Source of the DNA: CAVUFH01 sp963740835
GTDB lineage: Bacteria > Actinomycetota > Acidimicrobiia > IMCC26256 > PALSA-610
Assembly (NCBI GenBank): GCA_963740835.1
Contig: CAVUFH010000002.1
Location: 1 to 64,000, forward strand
DNA: 64,000 bases
Direction: 5' to 3'
Position numbers and translations under genes: made by a program. Shown one piece after another: positions 63,319-64,000 of the stretch. The notes below the pieces were generated by a model, which was not told the origin of the DNA, ran no database searches, and saw only the letters and a program-made list of their open reading frames with translations. Within the stretch, counting starts at the first letter, position 1; each line of letters starts with the position of its first letter.

Positions 63319-63723
63319 ATGGTGAGCATCGACGAGGCCGCTCGGATGGCCATGGAACTGCCGGAGGTCACCGTCGGCGAGCGTCACGGCAACCGGACGT
63401 GGTTCGTTGCCGGCAAGGGCTTCGCGTGGGAGCGACCGTTCAGCAAGGCCGACATCAAACGGTTCGGCGACGAGCGGCCTCCGGACGGACCGATCTTCGC
63501 GGTGCGCGTCGACGACCTGGCGGAGAAGGAAGCGGTGCTCGCCGCGCCGTCCAAGGGGTTCTTCACGATCCCGCACTTCGACGGGTACGCCGCCGTGCTC
63601 ATCCAGCTGACGGTCGTCGGCAAGCGTGCGCTGCGGGAAGCGATACTCGACGGCTGGTTGGCGTGTGCGCCGCCGCAGCTCGCGGAGGAGTACGTGCAGC
63701 GACGCGCGGGCCGACGCCGTTGA
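63319..63723 (+). CDS. MmcQ/YjbR-family protein
   Basis: A 134-residue protein with SIDEAARMAMELPEVTVGERHGNRTWFVAGKGFAWE and the CyaY-like double-wing pattern (RVDDLAEKEAVLA, FFTIPHFDGYAAVL). MmcQ/YjbR proteins have a DNA-binding-like fold but no settled function. Monocistronic, converging on the helicase gene. Confidence 0.8.
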   Translation: MVSIDEAARMAMELPEVTVGERHGNRTWFVAGKGFAWERPFSKADIKRFGDERPPDGPIFAVRVDDLAEKEAVLAAPSKGFFTIPHFDGYAAVLIQLTVVGKRALREAILDGWLACAPPQLAEEYVQRRAGRRR

Positions 63724-63729
63724 TGCTCG

Positions 63730-64000
63730 TCAGGCGTTGACGCGTTCGGGGGCGAGGCCTTCGGGCAACGAACCCGAGTGCACGATTACGAGCGATTTGG
63801 TTGTCCGGGTGATCGTCACGTAGAGCAGGCGCAAGCCGGCCGCGTCCGAAGTGACGAGGCGGCTCGGCTCGACCACCACGACGTGATCGAACTCGAGACC
63901 CTTGGCTTCGGTCGCGTCGAGGATCGCGATGTTGGCATCGAGTGCATCGGCCGCGTTCGCTACGGCGCCGACGTCGCTCAGCTCCGACGCGAGCATCGGG
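63730..64000 (-). CDS. UvrD/HelD-like helicase, C-terminal end (5' part outside window)
   Basis: Reads in from the right edge on the minus strand and stops at 63730-63732. Superfamily 1 motifs are visible: motif V as AKGLEFDHVVVVEP and motif VI as GLRLLYVTITRTTKSL. The usual LTRA of motif VI is ITRT here. With the terminal PEGLAPERV it resembles HelD-type RNA-polymerase-recycling ATPases or other UvrD_C proteins; the rest lies outside the window. Confidence 0.75.
   Translation of the reverse strand, partial: PMLASELSDVGAVANAADALDANIAILDATEAKGLEFDHVVVVEPSRLVTSDAAGLRLLYVTITRTTKSLVIVHSGSLPEGLAPERVNA

Overview
The window is high-G+C bacterial chromosome, most likely from an uncultured actinobacterium of the Acidimicrobiia or a close relative. 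The evidence is the conserved order tig-clpP-clpX / folC / ndk-mreBCD-mrdA-rodA / TIGR03960-TIGR03936-rng / rplU-rpmA, the GTG and TTG starts, and many genes with a TANNNT box 6-11 nt before the start codon and no Shine-Dalgarno sequence, as in leaderless actinobacterial mRNAs. This taxonomic reading is inference from gene content; no marker phylogeny was possible.

Left part (1-30 kb) is accessory metabolism. It holds the end of an acyl-CoA carboxylase, a 4'-phosphopantetheinyl transferase, pyruvate phosphate dikinase, a wax ester synthase/DGAT, a NUDIX hydrolase, tRNA-Gly, a GerW-family protein, a TetR/DrrAB-type efflux locus with paired operator-like repeats, a quinone-oxidoreductase-like MDR enzyme, a secreted Cys-rich propeller protein, tRNA-Pro, SMP-30, HIT, siderophore-interacting and alpha-hydroxy-acid oxidase proteins, and a three-gene envelope glycosylation set (GT2-GtrA, GtrA, GT39). 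Several relics lie here: a PPDK fragment, an alpha/beta hydrolase tail, an MGT-type glycosyltransferase with its middle deleted, and a truncated SCO6745-family gene.

Middle part (30-49 kb) is core: trigger factor, ClpP and ClpX, folate polyglutamylation, NDP kinase, the rod-shape and elongasome operon, a paired radical-SAM system and RNase E/G. A reversed phosphotransferase/ABC pair sits between clpX and folC.

Right part (49-64 kb) starts with about 12 kb placed between rng and rplU-rpmA, which are neighbours in many actinobacteria. It holds three DinB/DUF664 proteins, a zinc-ribbon RDD membrane protein and the most interesting locus: a receiver-HTH-like-nucleotide cyclase with an FtsX-type ABC transporter and a histidine kinase in one transcription direction, a divergent cyclic-nucleotide-binding protein plus MBL hydrolase, and two convergent response regulators. 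I read this as a possible phosphorelay-controlled cNMP circuit (make, sense, perhaps degrade). After rpmA come three VOC proteins, an MmcQ/YjbR protein and the end of a UvrD/HelD-like helicase.

Caution: at least a dozen genes, including clpX and rodA, carry single-base frameshifts, mostly +1 insertions, and the TetR gene alone carries nine. Base-level errors in the assembly are the simplest explanation.
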